From assembly GCA_023053685.1 (NCBI GenBank), contig JALIGW010000005.1, positions 31,028,480 to 31,092,479 of the forward strand: a stretch of DNA of 64,000 bases, written 5' to 3'. This stretch comes from Diadophis punctatus similis (Eukaryota; Chordata; Lepidosauria; Squamata; Dipsadidae). A model generated the notes under the pieces. It had not been told where the DNA came from and did not search any database. It saw only the letters and a list, made by a program, of their open reading frames with translations. A program made the translations under genes and the position numbers. How positions within the stretch are numbered: the first letter of the stretch is position 1; each line of letters starts with the position of its first letter. Positions 48,940 through 60,610 of this stretch are shown piece after piece.

Positions 48940-50430
48940 AATATTTATATTTATTTATTATTTTATATTTATTTATTTTGTCAAGCATGTATAAGATTAC
49001 AGACAAAGTATAAACATTAATATGAATATATAAGAAGTATAAGCATGGTTTTGAGTACATTGTATTTTACGATACATGATACATGGGGACTTTAGGACAG
49101 GGATGGTAGGCACGTTGGTGCGCTTATGCACTCCCCTTACAGACCTCTTAGGAATTGGGTGAGGTCAACGGTAGACAGTTTAAGGTTAAAGTTACGGGGA
49201 TTTGAAACTAGAGTCAGGTAATGTATTCCAGGCATTGTCCACTATGTTGCTGAAGTCGAATTTTTTGCAATCAAGTTTGGAGTGGTTTACATTAAGTTTG
49301 TATCTATTGCGAGCTCGTGTATTGTTGCGGTTGAAGCTGAAGCAGTCATTGACAGGTAGGACATTGTAGCATATAATTTTATGTGCTACACTTAGACCAG
49401 ATCGAAGGCGGCAGAGTTCTACATTTTCTAGGCCCAAAATTTCAAATCTGGTGGCATAAGATATTCTGTTGCGAACAGACGAGTGTAGTACTCGTCTCAT
49501 GAAATATCTCTGGACATTCTCAATTGTATTAATGTCCAATATGTAATGTGGGTTCCAGACAGATGAGCTGTATTCGAGTATTGGTCTAGCAAATGTTTTA
49601 TATGTTCTGGTTATAAGTGCAATATTACCAGAGAAGAAGCTACGCAAGATTAGGTTAACCACTTAATGCCTTCTTAGCAATGCTGTTGTGGTGGCCTCTG
49701 GCACTTAGATCAGTAGAGATGAGTACTCCAAGGTCCATTACTGAGTGAGGATCGTCAACAAGGTCGTGATCATCTAGTTTTTATTTTGTGTTCTGATTAT
49801 TTTTGGCAATGTGTAAGACTAAGCATTTGTTGATTGAGATTTGAAGTTGCCACTTGTTTGACCATTCTGATACATAGTCAAAGTCTTTTTGAAGGGTAGT
49901 AGTATTGTCGGTGGTGTTGAATAGTTTTACATCATCTGCGAAGAGGACACAGTTGCCTTTTATATTATCACAAAGGACATTTATGTAAAGAATAGAGAGA
50001 GTTGGTCCTAAAATGCTGCCTTGGGGAACACCGCTATTAACAGGTACAGGGTTTGATAAAGCGTTTCCTATTTTGACCACTTGTTGTCTGTTTGACAGGA
50101 ACTCAGCAATCCATTTGTGCAGAAGTCCAGAAATGCCATAATATTTTACTTTTAGAAGTAGTTTGTCGTGTACCACTGAGTCAAAGGCTTTGCAGAAGTC
50201 TATGTAAATTGCGTCTATTGCTTTGCCCTGATCGATATGTTTTTACAGTGTAGAAGTTGTAGATTGCAGGATAATTTTTTTCTGAAACCAAATTGTTTGA
50301 GAGAGAGTAGGTTTTTTCCAGTGAAATATTTGGAAAATTCAAAATAATAATCCCATTGAACATATAATTGTGCTAACATTATCTTTCTCTTGCTTTTGTA
50401 CCATAGATGTTCTAGTTTCAATGGGAAAGA
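48940..50430 (-). mobile_element. Second LINE fragment (CR1/L2/Rex group), degenerate reverse transcriptase
   Basis: Minus-strand reading segments include IYIDFCKAFDSVVHDKLLLK, VPQGSILGP and VLFADDVKLFN, which are reverse transcriptase motifs with a FADD active site. A C-terminal piece contains ARPILEYSSSVWNPH (49192-49662). Frames shift near 50180 and 49700, so it is dead. The 3' end with ATTTATTTATTTTGTCAAGC lies at about 48940-48980, immediately beside the truncated 5' end of the previous LINE. Both point the same way. It differs from the first LINE in protein sequence. Confidence 0.85.
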
Positions 50431-52025
50431 ACCTCTACTTAATATTTATCAGTATTTCTTTAAATACTGATTGTTTGTTTTTCAGTGATTATATTTCACT
50501 ACATTCCTATTATGTACAGTTGAAATAGGTAAACTTAGTAAGTAATTTTTATTATACTTTATGCTTCACCTATAAAACAAATTATATTTCAATGATAGTA
50601 TAATAAAAAGAGGTTAATGTGATTAGTCTCATTGGTTTTATATGAGCAGATGTTATATTCTTTCTTCAACACAGAGAACAGCTAAATTGTTTTGATTCTA
50701 TATTTACTTGTTTCTTTTTATCGAATTACTTCCTATAATTCTGATTAATTAAAGATTGCTGTGTAATTTAATTAATGGTCACAATTTGAGAGCAGCTAAC
50801 TATGGAGTTATTAGTCTTTCTGTTTATTTAGCATCAAGTTCAGTATCAATTGAACAAAGTTAAATTAAACTAATTAATCAACAACATATAATTTTAAATA
50901 GCATTGCTATTAACCATTCATATAAACCTACCAATCTGGACGAAGACAAAGATCTTGCAATAAGGACTGAAAGTTTTTCTTGAAACATGTTTACTTTTGT
51001 CCTTCTGATTGTCAATCCTTTTGACACTAATCCTTTGTGTGGTGGTGGGGGTGTTTAAAAAAATGTTGTTAGGTAATTAAGAATCATGCACTATTACAAT
51101 CATAAGAGTAGCCAAATTTGAATAGTTTTTTTAACAGCAAGAAGTATTCTACTGCTGTCATCCTAAGAGTGGGGCTATACAAGCATTCCTCCCAAAAAAT
51201 GGGAATATTTTCATATGGAAGAACGTCTGCCTATTATTTTGTTAATTGTCAATACTTAGTATTATTGTTTAATAAGACACAGTAAATAATAGATGATGAT
51301 GCATGTTCTACATAATTGGAACATTGGCCCTTGGAAACATTAGGGATATGTATTTTTATTGGTGGAATTAAAGCATGGATAATTATCATTATTATTTTTA
51401 TTTATGTTAAGGACTACAATCGTGTTTGGGACTAAAGAAACAGTTAAGCAGAGCCAAATGGAAAGGTTGACAAGGCCACTACTTCATTCTTTCTGAAATC
51501 TCTCCTCCTTGCTCTTTCTGACACATTCTTTTCCCTGTTCCATGAAACGTATTAGGTGAGGCTGATCTTCTTTGAAGTCTGAACTATTTTCTTGTAGAGT
51601 GTTTTTCATGTAACATTGAGACCCACATATGATCTGTAGGATACCTGCCTGTTTTAAAGGGCAATTTCATTCACTTTTTTAAAAAAGTATTGTGGTCTTA
51701 ATTGATTTATAATACAGTATATATGGTTGCATTGATAGCAAACTAAATGTTTTTTAAAAAGAGTACATGTTACCTTAAAAGTAAATAAATAACTGAATTA
51801 AATGTTCACTATACATACTGTCCCAGATGCTACAGTGAAATTGAATTGCAACCAAATGCTTACTCTCTTAAGAGCTTAGATAAATGTGTTATTTGTTACA
51901 TATCAGTACACCAAAAACCTATTCTTCATTTTGGAAAACTGCCAGATGATCTCTAGAATGACTAGATTAGCATGGTGGGACATTCTGAAGTTCCCCAGAA
52001 TGTTTAGCCTCCAAAAATGGCCTGA
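50431..52025. other. Intron 3, unassigned stretch
   Basis: AT-rich. No recognised element. Confidence 0.5.
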
Positions 52026-52030
52026 TTTAA

Positions 52031-52172
52031 CAGATTAACAGAGTTGGAAGGGACCTTGCAGGTCATCTAGTCCAACCCCCTGCCCAAGCAGGAAACCTTA
52101 TATCTGCCTCTACCTAGGATCGAACTCACAACCTCCTGATTGTGAGGCAAGAGCTCCACCTCTAGGCCACAG
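52031..52172 (-). mobile_element. tRNA-derived SINE with CR1-like 3' end, second copy
   Basis: CAGAGTTGGAAGGGACCTTG, CATCTAGTCCAACCCCCTGC, CCTAGGATCGAACTCACAAC and GCAAGAGCTCCACCTCTAGG are the reverse complement of the SINE at 33915-34054. The B-box (GGATCGAAC in this orientation) is intact. Confidence 0.88.
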
Positions 52173-52696
52173 CAGCTACTAGCAATTTATATAAGCTTTG
52201 CTCCTACTATAAACTTGTCAAGATATAAAGCTCTAAAATCTCTATGCATATGTATTACTAGCCTAGTATTTAAAGAAAACTCCAGACAGAATATTTATGT
52301 CCTAGCTTTAGTCATAAAAAAATCTTCAGGTTTTTAAAACATTTTTACACTATTTCTGTCTTGAATCAAAACAACACTTGAAGAGAAGTATCCAAAAAGT
52401 TAACTTTTTGACTCATTTTTCATAACATTACATAATACCATACATGTTCAGTATGATTTAACAAACTTGAAATTTGACATAGTTTTTAAAAATAGATAAC
52501 AAAAATAACTGAGGAATATTTTATGGCTCAAGATCTATATTTGAAAATCTTTTAAAATATACTAATAAACTAGCCAACACAATATTTATGTTTCCCATAT
52601 CCCAATCCAAAATTTATCCCATTTTTGGAAGCAAACAATTAACCTGCCATAATTTCACTGATAAAAGAGCTAACAATAATAACAAATTCATCGTAC
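52173..52696. other. Intron 3 sequence next to the PSI exon
   Basis: AT-rich. No element recognised. Confidence 0.5.
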
Positions 52697-52915
52697 CTGG
52701 GCATTGGATAAAAGACCATTCGAAATTTTTTTCTTTAGCACAAAGATTGTTGTCAATAACTATTTCAGTAGAATGTGTCCCACTGAACTTCACTGGCCCC
52801 CTTGCCGAGCCTTCTACACAATGGCCTTTGCCTGTATTACTGGGATCATTGCACCATCCACATCCTGGATGTTCCAGACACTGACTGCAAGTCCTCAACC
52901 CCGAACAGTTTTGAG
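52697..52915 (-). CDS. ATRNL1: ATRNL1 exon: second PSI module
   Basis: This 219-bp exon is phase 1-1, with acceptor TTTACAG and donor GTACGA. It encodes about 73 residues: PQNCSGLRTCSQCLEHPGC, then GWCNDPSNTGKGHC, ending in EWSFIQCP. The motif CxxCxxxPGCGWC followed by a glycine-rich turn is a canonical PSI signature. Residues after NNLC are closer to remembered ATRNL1 (KEKN, EWSFIQCP) than to ATRN. An NCS sequon lies at the start. The neighbouring introns are each about 7.7 kb and hold most of the LINE and CR1 sequence in the window. Confidence 0.96.
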
Positions 52916-53124
52916 CTGTAAATACACAGGATGAAGAAAAATCAGTAAAAGTTAAGTCTGCGTAAGAGGATTAATAACTTTTAAGTTTTGAGAAATCAGA
53001 TTGATATAATTAACTTTATTACCACCATCATATCTAACTACTGTATATGGCTATGGCTACAGAAGTATAGGATAGAACAAACAAAACAAATGACAAACTC
53101 AATAAACCGATATATTTCAACAAA

Positions 53125-53320
53125 TAGAATAGAATAGAATAACAGAGTTGGAATGGACCTTGGAGATCTTCTAGTCCAACCCGCTGCTTAGGCAGGAAAC
53201 CCTACATCACTTCAGACAAATGGCTATCCAACATCTTCTTAAAAACTTCCAGTGTTGGAGCATTCACAACTTCTGGACGCAAGTTGTTCCACTGATTAAT
53301 TGTTCTAACTGTTCTAAAAT
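53125..53320 (-). mobile_element. CR1-type LINE 3' end with short (AATAG) tail
   Basis: AATAGAATAGAATAG is followed by CAGAGTTGGAATGGACCTTG, TAGGCAGGAAACCCTACATC, TCCAACATCTTCTTAAAAAC and AAGTTGTTCCACTGATTAAT. This is the best preserved CR1 3' region in the window. The short pentamer tail is at its 3' end. Confidence 0.85.
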
Positions 53321-53330
53321 ATACATATAT

Positions 53331-53533
53331 TTGCTGCCTTCAAGTCGGTGTCAACTCCTGGCCTAATAAGCCCCTGAAATTTTCTTGGCGAGATTTTTAA
53401 AAATGGTTTGCCACAGCCTTTTTCCTAGGGTTCAGAGAGAAAATATGATTGAGACAAGGTCATCCAACTGATTTCATGCCTAAGGCAGGACTAGAATTCA
53501 GACTCCTGGTTTCTGGTGTGATGCCTTAACCCA
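53331..53533 (-). mobile_element. SINE with BovB-like 3' end
   Basis: TTGCTGCCTTCAAGTCGGTG, TTTTCTTGGCGAGATTTTTA, TGGTTTGCCACAGCC and CATGCCTAAGGCAGGACTAG form the fullest copy of this SINE family in minus orientation, ending in the head TGATGCCTTAACCC. It lies directly beside a CR1 end. Confidence 0.82.
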
Positions 53534-54540
53534 TGAATCCCCAAACTCTTTAGTTTATCAACCCCTTCAATAAGTTTCAAATGGTTGATTGACACCCCCT
53601 AAAAAACAATTTATTATACAAAGCAGCAAATAGCAGCTCTAGCCAAAACCATCAGATTAAAAGCTCAAATTGCCCACTACAGGCAGAATCTCCAATTTGA
53701 ATCAGAAATACTTTTACCAATCCATCAATGGAAAGGCTGTAGCAAGCCAGTCAAAATCTGACAAAGAAGAAACAGTGGAGCTATGGAACAACCCAAAGAA
53801 ATACACTAAGAATGCAACTTAGATAAAGGAGGCAGATAAAAAATGAAAAAGAAACTGAAATGAAATAACTTGTAATAGTGCAGAAACGGTGGAGAAAAGC
53901 ACAAAGAAGTCAGTACTAGATGAAAATAAACATCATGTTTTGGTTGAAACATCTGACTGGTCTACAGTCAAGCAGTTTAACAACATACCACAAGGAATGT
54001 TGAAATTGCCAGATTGATGAACATCTGGCAAAACCTAGCTGATAATGAAATATACGCAAAAGAATAAAAAAAACCAGCATCAATCACCTGCAGGCCAATC
54101 AGGATGCAATATAATCAATGCTGCTGATACTCAATTTTACTCACTCCCCTGGACTGCATCGGAGATGCTGTTAATTTCTTAGTGATTAGAGGCTGTAAGA
54201 ATCTATATAAAAGAGAATAGGATGGTTTCCAAATGAAAGCTGCTCTGTCTTGTGGGCTTAAACCTAAGCCTGCTCTTCCTTATCCAGATTGTAACAACTG
54301 TACAACTATAACAGCCTCCAGATACCTAAACACTGCTTTGATATAACATTTGATGTAAAATTGAGTATCATTCAGTGTAGATAGATGATAAACCATGTAG
54401 CTGTTTAATAAAGCCCTGAGGAGCTTAAGGCTCAATCTCTTCTGTCCATCACCACCAAGTAGAATCAACTCTTCATGAAGAAGAGTTACAAATAGAGCTT
54501 GTTTAGACTGTTCGCAATTACATTTGTGATGAAAAGTAAC
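53534..54540. other. Intron 2, unassigned stretch
   Basis: Slightly less AT-rich, with no recognised element ends. A decayed repeat is possible but not identified. Confidence 0.4.
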
Positions 54541-54680
54541 TTTACAACTAATCTTCACATTTATGACTTTTGCAGGTCTGTAAAGCAATAAACATCTCAC
54601 TGTTTCACTTAGTGACTGCTTCAGTTAATGACCAAGTTGCCAGTCCCAACTGTGATTTCTAAATGAGAACTACCTGTACT
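54540..54680. repeat. Fragment of the AGGTAGTCCTCGACTTA family
   Basis: TTTCACTTAGTGACTGCTTC, CAGTTAATGACCAAGTTGCC and AGAACTACCTGTAC match the right part of the family. Confidence 0.5.
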
Positions 54681-55614
54681 GTGAACAATACACAGTGTGC
54701 TCCAAAACATGGAAAACTATTGAGAATATGTATATAATTTCCATTTTGACTATAACAAGCATGGTATATAAGTTCATTGAGTTTTTGAAGCTTATGCTAT
54801 AAAATAATTTTATAGATATAGAGTTCAGTTATAGAGAATTTAAACTTATTGTCATGCCTAGTGTGGTCTGATAAGATTTCTGCTTTAAATGTCCCATCAA
54901 ACTCCGCCCTATTGTTAGCGTGCAATCAAACCAATTTTCAGATGAAAATCAAAGCAAACTTAAAAGTTTCAAAATATTTGTGCTGATAATATTGGTTGAT
55001 TGTTATACAACATCAGTTCTGAGAGAAAGAGTTTTTGAATTAATTCATTGGTAATCATATGAATTTTGGTGCTGGACTTTAGACTTACGAATTAAACAAC
55101 TTGCTTTGATTTTTATTACTTCAGGGTTTTTTCCCCTCAGATAAATGCATCTGATGCTTACAATGTAAGGACACAAAGTCAAATAAAAGCCTAATATTTT
55201 GACAGGCCTCATAGAAGATCAGATAATCAATACAAAATTACATGAATGTAAAAAGCTATGTACTTCTTGATTGAATTCAACTTTGATTTGAATTGAAATG
55301 GAATGCATAAACTAAATGTCATTATGTTAAACGAAAGGTAACTTGAAAATATTCACAAAACAAATGCACACACCTCAGTTTAGCACTAGTTCATTTAGTT
55401 ATTTAAAAAGCACATAGGTAGCACTGACAGCAAGCTTTAATGTTAAAATGTCACCTATGTTATGATGTCATCAGGTAATGACATGATATATAATAAAAAT
55501 GACATTAGTTGTCATTTACTTCCCCTCTCTCCCTTGAAAGACAGTATACAAATGGAAACCTAATTACATTGCAGTTCTATTTATGTACAGTAGAGAACAA
55601 AAAATAAATTATTG
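54681..55614. other. Intron 2, unassigned stretch
   Basis: AT-rich. Nothing recognised. Confidence 0.5.
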
Positions 55615-55622
55615 TCCTAAAC

Positions 55623-56089
55623 CAGTGATGGCGAACCTATGGCACGTGTGCCACAGGTGGCACGCGGAGCCATATCTGAGGGCACGCGAGGCGTTGCCCT
55701 ATGTCAGCTCCTGATTTTCGGCCATCTTTTTGGCCATTTTTGCTCTTCCCCGGCTTCAGGAAAGCCCCTGCGCTGCCCCCTATGCATGTGCACAACCCCC
55801 TGTGCTGCCCCCCCCCGCACATGCGCACAGGCCTCACTGACACCTCCAAACTTCCAGTTGGCCCGTTGGGCCATTTTTCACTCTCCCCAGGCTTCAGGAG
55901 GCTTTCCTGAACCCTGGGGAGGGCGAAAAACAGCCCAGAGGAGCAGCGCGGGGGCTGTGAGCATGTGCGAGGGAGGGCATTGTATTATGGGTGTGGGCAC
56001 ACACGTGCACACTATCATGCACGCGTGTACCCTATCATGCACGCGCGCACCCTTTTGGCACCCAAGCCAAAAAAGGTTCGCCATCACTG
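55623..56089. mobile_element. Non-autonomous hAT element, 467 bp, with perfect duplication TCCTAAAC
   Basis: Starts CAGTGATGGCGAACCTATGG and ends AAAAAGGTTCGCCATCACTG. TCCTAAAC flanks both sides (55615-55622 and 56090-56097). Same family as 3801-4577: both share CACGCGGAGCCATAT after the left end and the GGCACNCAARCCAAAAAAGG right end. The interiors have diverged and are about 310 bp different in length. No transposase. Confidence 0.97.
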
Positions 56090-56097
56090 TCCTAAAC

Positions 56098-56792
56098 TGT
56101 TGTATTTAAATATGATGGTTTATATGCAAGTATATGAATATTATTATTTTAACCTAATGAGAAAGGAAATGTCATTACATTATATTTTATCTCACAGAAT
56201 CTTAAGCATTCTAGTTCTTTATTTATATAAATGAAAAATGAAAAGATCATTATGAATCAGTAAATAGTTGTGGGTCATATTATGATATTGTATGTTATGC
56301 TGTTTTGCCATTTTATTTTCTGTGAACTGCCTTGATCACTATGAACAGCAGAAAATGCTACACATTCAGTGAAAAGAGCTAAACGGTAATATTTACATAG
56401 GCTTTTGTTTCTACATAGTTTGTTCAATTTCTTCTCTCTCTGATATCTTGAAACATTGCACAAACAATTTTATAATATGGAGCAGACAGGCCATCTCTCT
56501 TAAAATTTTATTGAAGTACCTTTCTAAATTAAAATGATGGTAGTTGACCCAGAATTGTTCTAGCAATGACATTAGTGATATTAAGAAAACAAAATACCCT
56601 CCAGAACACAGGCACAAATTATCGCACAAATTAATATAGGATAGAACAGTAACATCTTACTGTTAATTAAATGCATAAAAATAACTGATAAACCAACATT
56701 TACTTTTGGAAAAAACAGAACAAAAGAGCTAAAAATATAATTTTGTAGTAATCTATTTTTTCTTTTATAATACTTAAGCTATGTAAAGAACA
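56098..56792. other. Intron 2, unassigned stretch
   Basis: AT-rich. Nothing recognised. Confidence 0.5.
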
Positions 56793-57066
56793 CAGGTAGT
56801 CCTACTAGCAACCACAACTGAAATCAACAACTCCACTGCGAAGTATACAGTCATAATGTGAAATATGTGACCAAGCCCAACTTAAAATGCCAGTTATGGG
56901 TGCAGTTATTATGCAAATAACCCAGTCATTAAGAATGACATCATATGACCATGACTTGTGACTTCCTGCCAGCTTCCCCCTGAATTTGCTTGGCGTCAAA
57001 AAAAACTCAAGATGCTGCAACCACCATAAATGCACAACAGTTGCACAGTATCCAAATTGCAATCAT
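56793..57066. repeat. Degraded copy of the AGGTAGTCCTCGACTTA family
   Basis: ACAGGTAGTCCTACTAGCAA, ATGACATCATATGACCATGA and TGACTTCCTGCCAGCTTCCC match family words. Confidence 0.6.
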
Positions 57067-57180
57067 CGGCTGGGTTCAACAGACGAATGCATAAACTTTT
57101 TGCTATCAGATTGTTCAAATTGAATGGAAGCAGACTCTAGCTCAGAAGCTGGCAACTCAGTCTTCAATAAATACTAGGCC

Positions 57181-57497
57181 CAGGGGTGGGTTCCTACTTA
57201 CCTCACTGCCAGTTCGCTTCCTCCCATGCAGCGTGGGCGCGCCTCATGGACGCACGCGCTTTGTGCGCACGCACATGCGCAGTGGCAAAAAAAAGCCGAA
57301 AACAAGATGGCAACCGCATGCACAGTGCCGGAAACTCGGCTTCTGCACATGCTCAGAAGAAAATAAAATTTAAAAAAAAGATGGCGGCACCCACGGACTG
57401 GCACCGACCAAACCGGGTCTGTGACATCATCGTAACATTACCAGCGGGTCACTACTGGTTCGCCTGAACCGGTCCGAACCAGGAGGAACCCACCCCA
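57181..57497. mobile_element. CpG-rich miniature hAT-type element
   Basis: Starts CAGGGGTGGGTTCCTACTTA and ends GGAGGAACCCACCCC. Inside are GCACGCACATGCGCAGTGGC, GATGGCGGCACCC and GAACCGGTCCGAACCAGG. A matching 8-bp duplication could not be found, so the right end may have lost two bases. Family partners lie at 7283 and 33606. Confidence 0.85.
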
Positions 57498-58170
57498 TCA
57501 ATTGCTTCCCACAGTTAAATCTTAATTAAAATGGTAAAAGAGATTGAAGAAATTGTTAAAATCTCATCAAATTCTGTGGACATGAAACAAAACTCTGCAA
57601 GATCTCATGAAAAATTGACTTTTTGCATAATGGCTGCCAAACTCATATGCAGTGCTCAAGGTGAGATCATAAAAAATTTCAAAGATTTACAGCAATGGAG
57701 ATGTCTCTAATGTCTGCTGATCTCTGTTCTAGAACATTATCTTCATTAAGTGAGCAAGGCTGGAATGTATTTTTTTTTTATTGGCTAGACAGAAATACAA
57801 TTTAAAATATAATTCTTTCTGTATATTATTGAACTGATAAGCCCTATTAGGTTTATTTAATGTATATCTTTATAGCCCTATCTGAAATGACAACTAAATT
57901 AAACAGAGTTCTTAAACTGTCTTTTGTTTAAACACACACAAAAAATGGGTAGCCTGAATAGGATAGCTATCCAGCAAAAAATATTACATGTTGAAATTTG
58001 CAAAAAACTGAATTCAAAACTACTTTCTACTGATGAAATAGAGTAGACCCAAAGCATCCAAGTTTAATTCCTTAAATCAAAGGGGGAAGAGGTATTTTTC
58101 AAAACATGCACAAACAATATTCATGCCTATTCAACATTTAGTGGCATCAGCTGCTCAGGACTGATCAGAT
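57498..58170. other. Intron 2, unassigned stretch
   Basis: Nothing recognised. Confidence 0.5.
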
Positions 58171-58889
58171 CAACGGCTCCCAACCTGGGAATTGCGACCC
58201 CTTTGGGGGTCGAACGACCATTTCCCAGGGATCGCCCCGGCATCCTCAGCTCACCCCCCACTACCACAAGCCTGGCCATATCGCGCCCCATAACCCACGC
58301 CCCCACCGCGACCCACCCTGCCGCTGCCATTTGGGTTCTTTTACCCTCTGCACATGCACAAAGCGTTCTGCGCATGCACAGCGGGTAAAAGAACCCAAAT
58401 GGCAGCATCCAGGCGAAGTCTCCAGATCCGGGCGAGGTCTCTGCTCGCGTCGCGTGTAGCCTCTGGGAGCTTTTTGAGCCCCATCACAAAAGGCGTGCGC
58501 GACTTCGGCAGGGCTGGGACAGGCAGCTGCCTGGAAAGAGCCACCCCCTTCGCCCCGAATGCTACAGGTAGACTGGAGGGACTCTGCGAAGGGAATGGCT
58601 CTCTCCGGGCAGCCGCCTGTCCCGGCTCTGCCGAAGTCGCGCATGCCTTTCGCGACGGGGCTCGAAAAGCTCCCAAAGGCAACATGTGAAGCGAGCAGAG
58701 ACCTCGCCCGGATCTGGACACTTTGCCCGGATGCTGCCATTTGGGTTCTTTTACCCTCTGTGCATGCGCAGAGGGCTTTGCACATGCGCAGAGGGTAAAA
58801 GAACCCAAATGGCAGCGGCAGGGTGGGTTGCAGTGGGGGCGCGGGTTGTGGGGCACGGGGCACGGCATTAGGAAGGTTGGGAACCGCTG
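58171..58889. mobile_element. SPIN-like hAT element, 719 bp, with foldback interior
   Basis: The left end CAACGGCTCCCAACC leads into GCGACCCCTTTGGGGGTCGA and ACGACCATTTCCCAGGG. The right end is GGCATTAGGAAGGTTGGGAA followed by CCGCTG. Both ends match the SPIN (Space Invaders) hAT termini as I remember them. Flanking octamers GATCAGAT and GATTAAAC agree at five of eight sites, and all three differences are transitions, as expected of an aged duplication. The interior is a large inverted repeat centred near 58566, with arms of about 250 bp. Each arm's outer part carries an 80-bp palindrome (ATTTGGGTTCTTTTACCCTC). Long ORFs on both strands here are artefacts of GC content. Confidence 0.85.
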
Positions 58890-58897
58890 GATTAAAC

Positions 58898-59822
58898 CAT
58901 AGCAAATATACAAGCTATATAGCAATTCCAGACGCTTCACATCATTTGCCAATTTCCCTTATCAGTTTCAATTTTTCTACAATTGAAATGGCTAATAGCA
59001 AAAAAAGGGGGGGAGGTGTTAAAAAAACCCTTTCCATATAAATTTGGGAGAATGGAATGGGAGCAAATTTGTTTAATGATTTTCTGGACTTCTGCCAATT
59101 TGTCCAAATCCTCGTATAAGGAATATTTGACTACAGCATCTGAGACATATTGGAAGAAAACAAGAAGCTAATAATTTCTAGGTTATGTTCAACATAATAA
59201 AGGTTAACAACAGAGCTGAATGTAGCCTAGTAACCAAAATGGAAGACAGATATGTTTCAAAAAGTTATCTGTTGAAGAATTTTTATCATTTTTTTACCCT
59301 AAATTAAACTAAAATCTTTAAATGGTTAATTCTAATCCCTTGTTGTTGTTCTTTCCCAATCAACATTGAATAAAGATTCAAAATTTATGGATTATGTCAA
59401 ATTTCTTTAGAAGGATAAGGCTGCTAATAGGTCAAAAAACTGATGTATACTGATGATATAAAACTCCACAATTCCACCTGGCCTTGCTTAAAAATAAAAT
59501 AAAGGACAATATTAGAGAAACAAATGGATGAGAGAAGCTAATGAATAGTGAACCAAATTGGGATATTGTTTCATTGAATCTTACTTCTGAGCTCAACAAA
59601 ACAAATGTGAAACATGATTGCGGCTCATGTATTATGTGAAATCAGAAAAGGAATAGGAACTTTCTTAATCAAAATGTCAGTTCTGAGGGCAGAATAGTAT
59701 AACATTCCTTAACGATTTTGATATTTTTATAACATTATTGAGAGTAAGTTGGGCGACCATATAAATTTTATTAAATAAATAAACAAACAAATATTTGCCA
59801 GTTAGCAAGTAAGCTGTCAAGT
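58898..59822. other. Intron 2, mostly unassigned
   Basis: Near 59745-59790 the words GTTGGGCGACCATATAAATT and AATAAATAAACAAACAAAT may be a short LINE 3' tail. Nothing else recognised. Confidence 0.45.
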
Positions 59823-60141
59823 ACAGGTAGTCTTTGACTTACAACAGTTCGTTTAGTGACCATTCAAAGTTGCACTGAAAAAAAGTGACATGACCATTTT
59901 TCAGCCTCCCCATGATCATGTGATCAAAATTCAGACACTTGGCAACTGACTCATATTTTTGACAACTGCAGTGTCCCAGGTCAAGCAAAATCAATAGGGA
60001 AGCCAGATTCATTTTACAACTGTGTTACTAACTTAACAACTGCAGTGATTCACTTTACAAATGGCAAGAAAGGGACAAAATTCACTTAGCAACAGAAATT
60101 TTGGGCTCAATTATGGTTGTAAGTTGAAGACTATCTGCATG
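59823..60141. mobile_element. Inverted-repeat element with AGGTAGTCTTTGACTTA termini, best copy
   Basis: The left end ACAGGTAGTCTTTGACTTAC is mirrored by the right end GTAAGTTGAAGACTATCTG. The interior has GTTCGTTTAGTGACC, ACTTAACAACTGCAGTGATT and CACTTAGCAACAGAAATTTT. Fragments of the same family lie near 6260, 6948, 40411, 54540 and 56793. It is non-coding. The terminal inverted repeats suggest a non-autonomous DNA transposon, but I cannot name its superfamily. Confidence 0.8.
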
Positions 60142-60610
60142 TATAATTTTCTTTCAAAAATTAAATAAATAAACTACTTAAGTACAAACCAAATTGCTAT
60201 AGAATGCAAGTTTCCACTTCAGTTCTATATTCAGTGGCTTGACTTTTTAAGGTAATTGTTTTATTTATCATTATCCTTAGGAGTTTTATACTGTGTCATA
60301 ACATTACTCTATTACTTCTAACAGCTCCAATAGCTTTCAAGAAGAGAACTAAAATCCTATTGAGACATTTTGAGACATTTTGAGACATTCTAGAAACAAA
60401 ATATTGAGCTGTGCATGATTATCTAAACATATACAGGAAAAAGAATAACTGGTTTAATTTTAGTCAGAAATTAAACATTTGCTTTAGTTTCTTTTTTTTA
60501 AATTTCTGGTTCCTAGCTGGCAGAAACGTCAACAAAAACCTCTCTATACTGCATTTTTATTTCCATTAAGTATCATAACTATTTTCATTCATATCACCAT
60601 AAATACTTAC
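60142..60610. other. Intron 2 sequence next to the first PSI exon
   Basis: Contains a triple tandem of TTGAGACATTT at about 60358-60390. Nothing else recognised. Confidence 0.5.

Noticed and set aside
48484..49020. 178-codon plus-strand ORF
   Set aside because: Antisense shadow of the LINE reverse transcriptase, continuing into the neighbouring LINE tail.
55637..56234. ORFs of 69-156 codons
   Set aside because: They fall in a hAT element with perfect terminal repeats and duplication and do not resemble any transposase.
58261..58952. ORFs of about 200 codons rich in Arg, Ala, Pro and Cys
   Set aside because: They lie within the SPIN-like element, occur on both strands of a GC-rich palindrome, and do not resemble a transposase.
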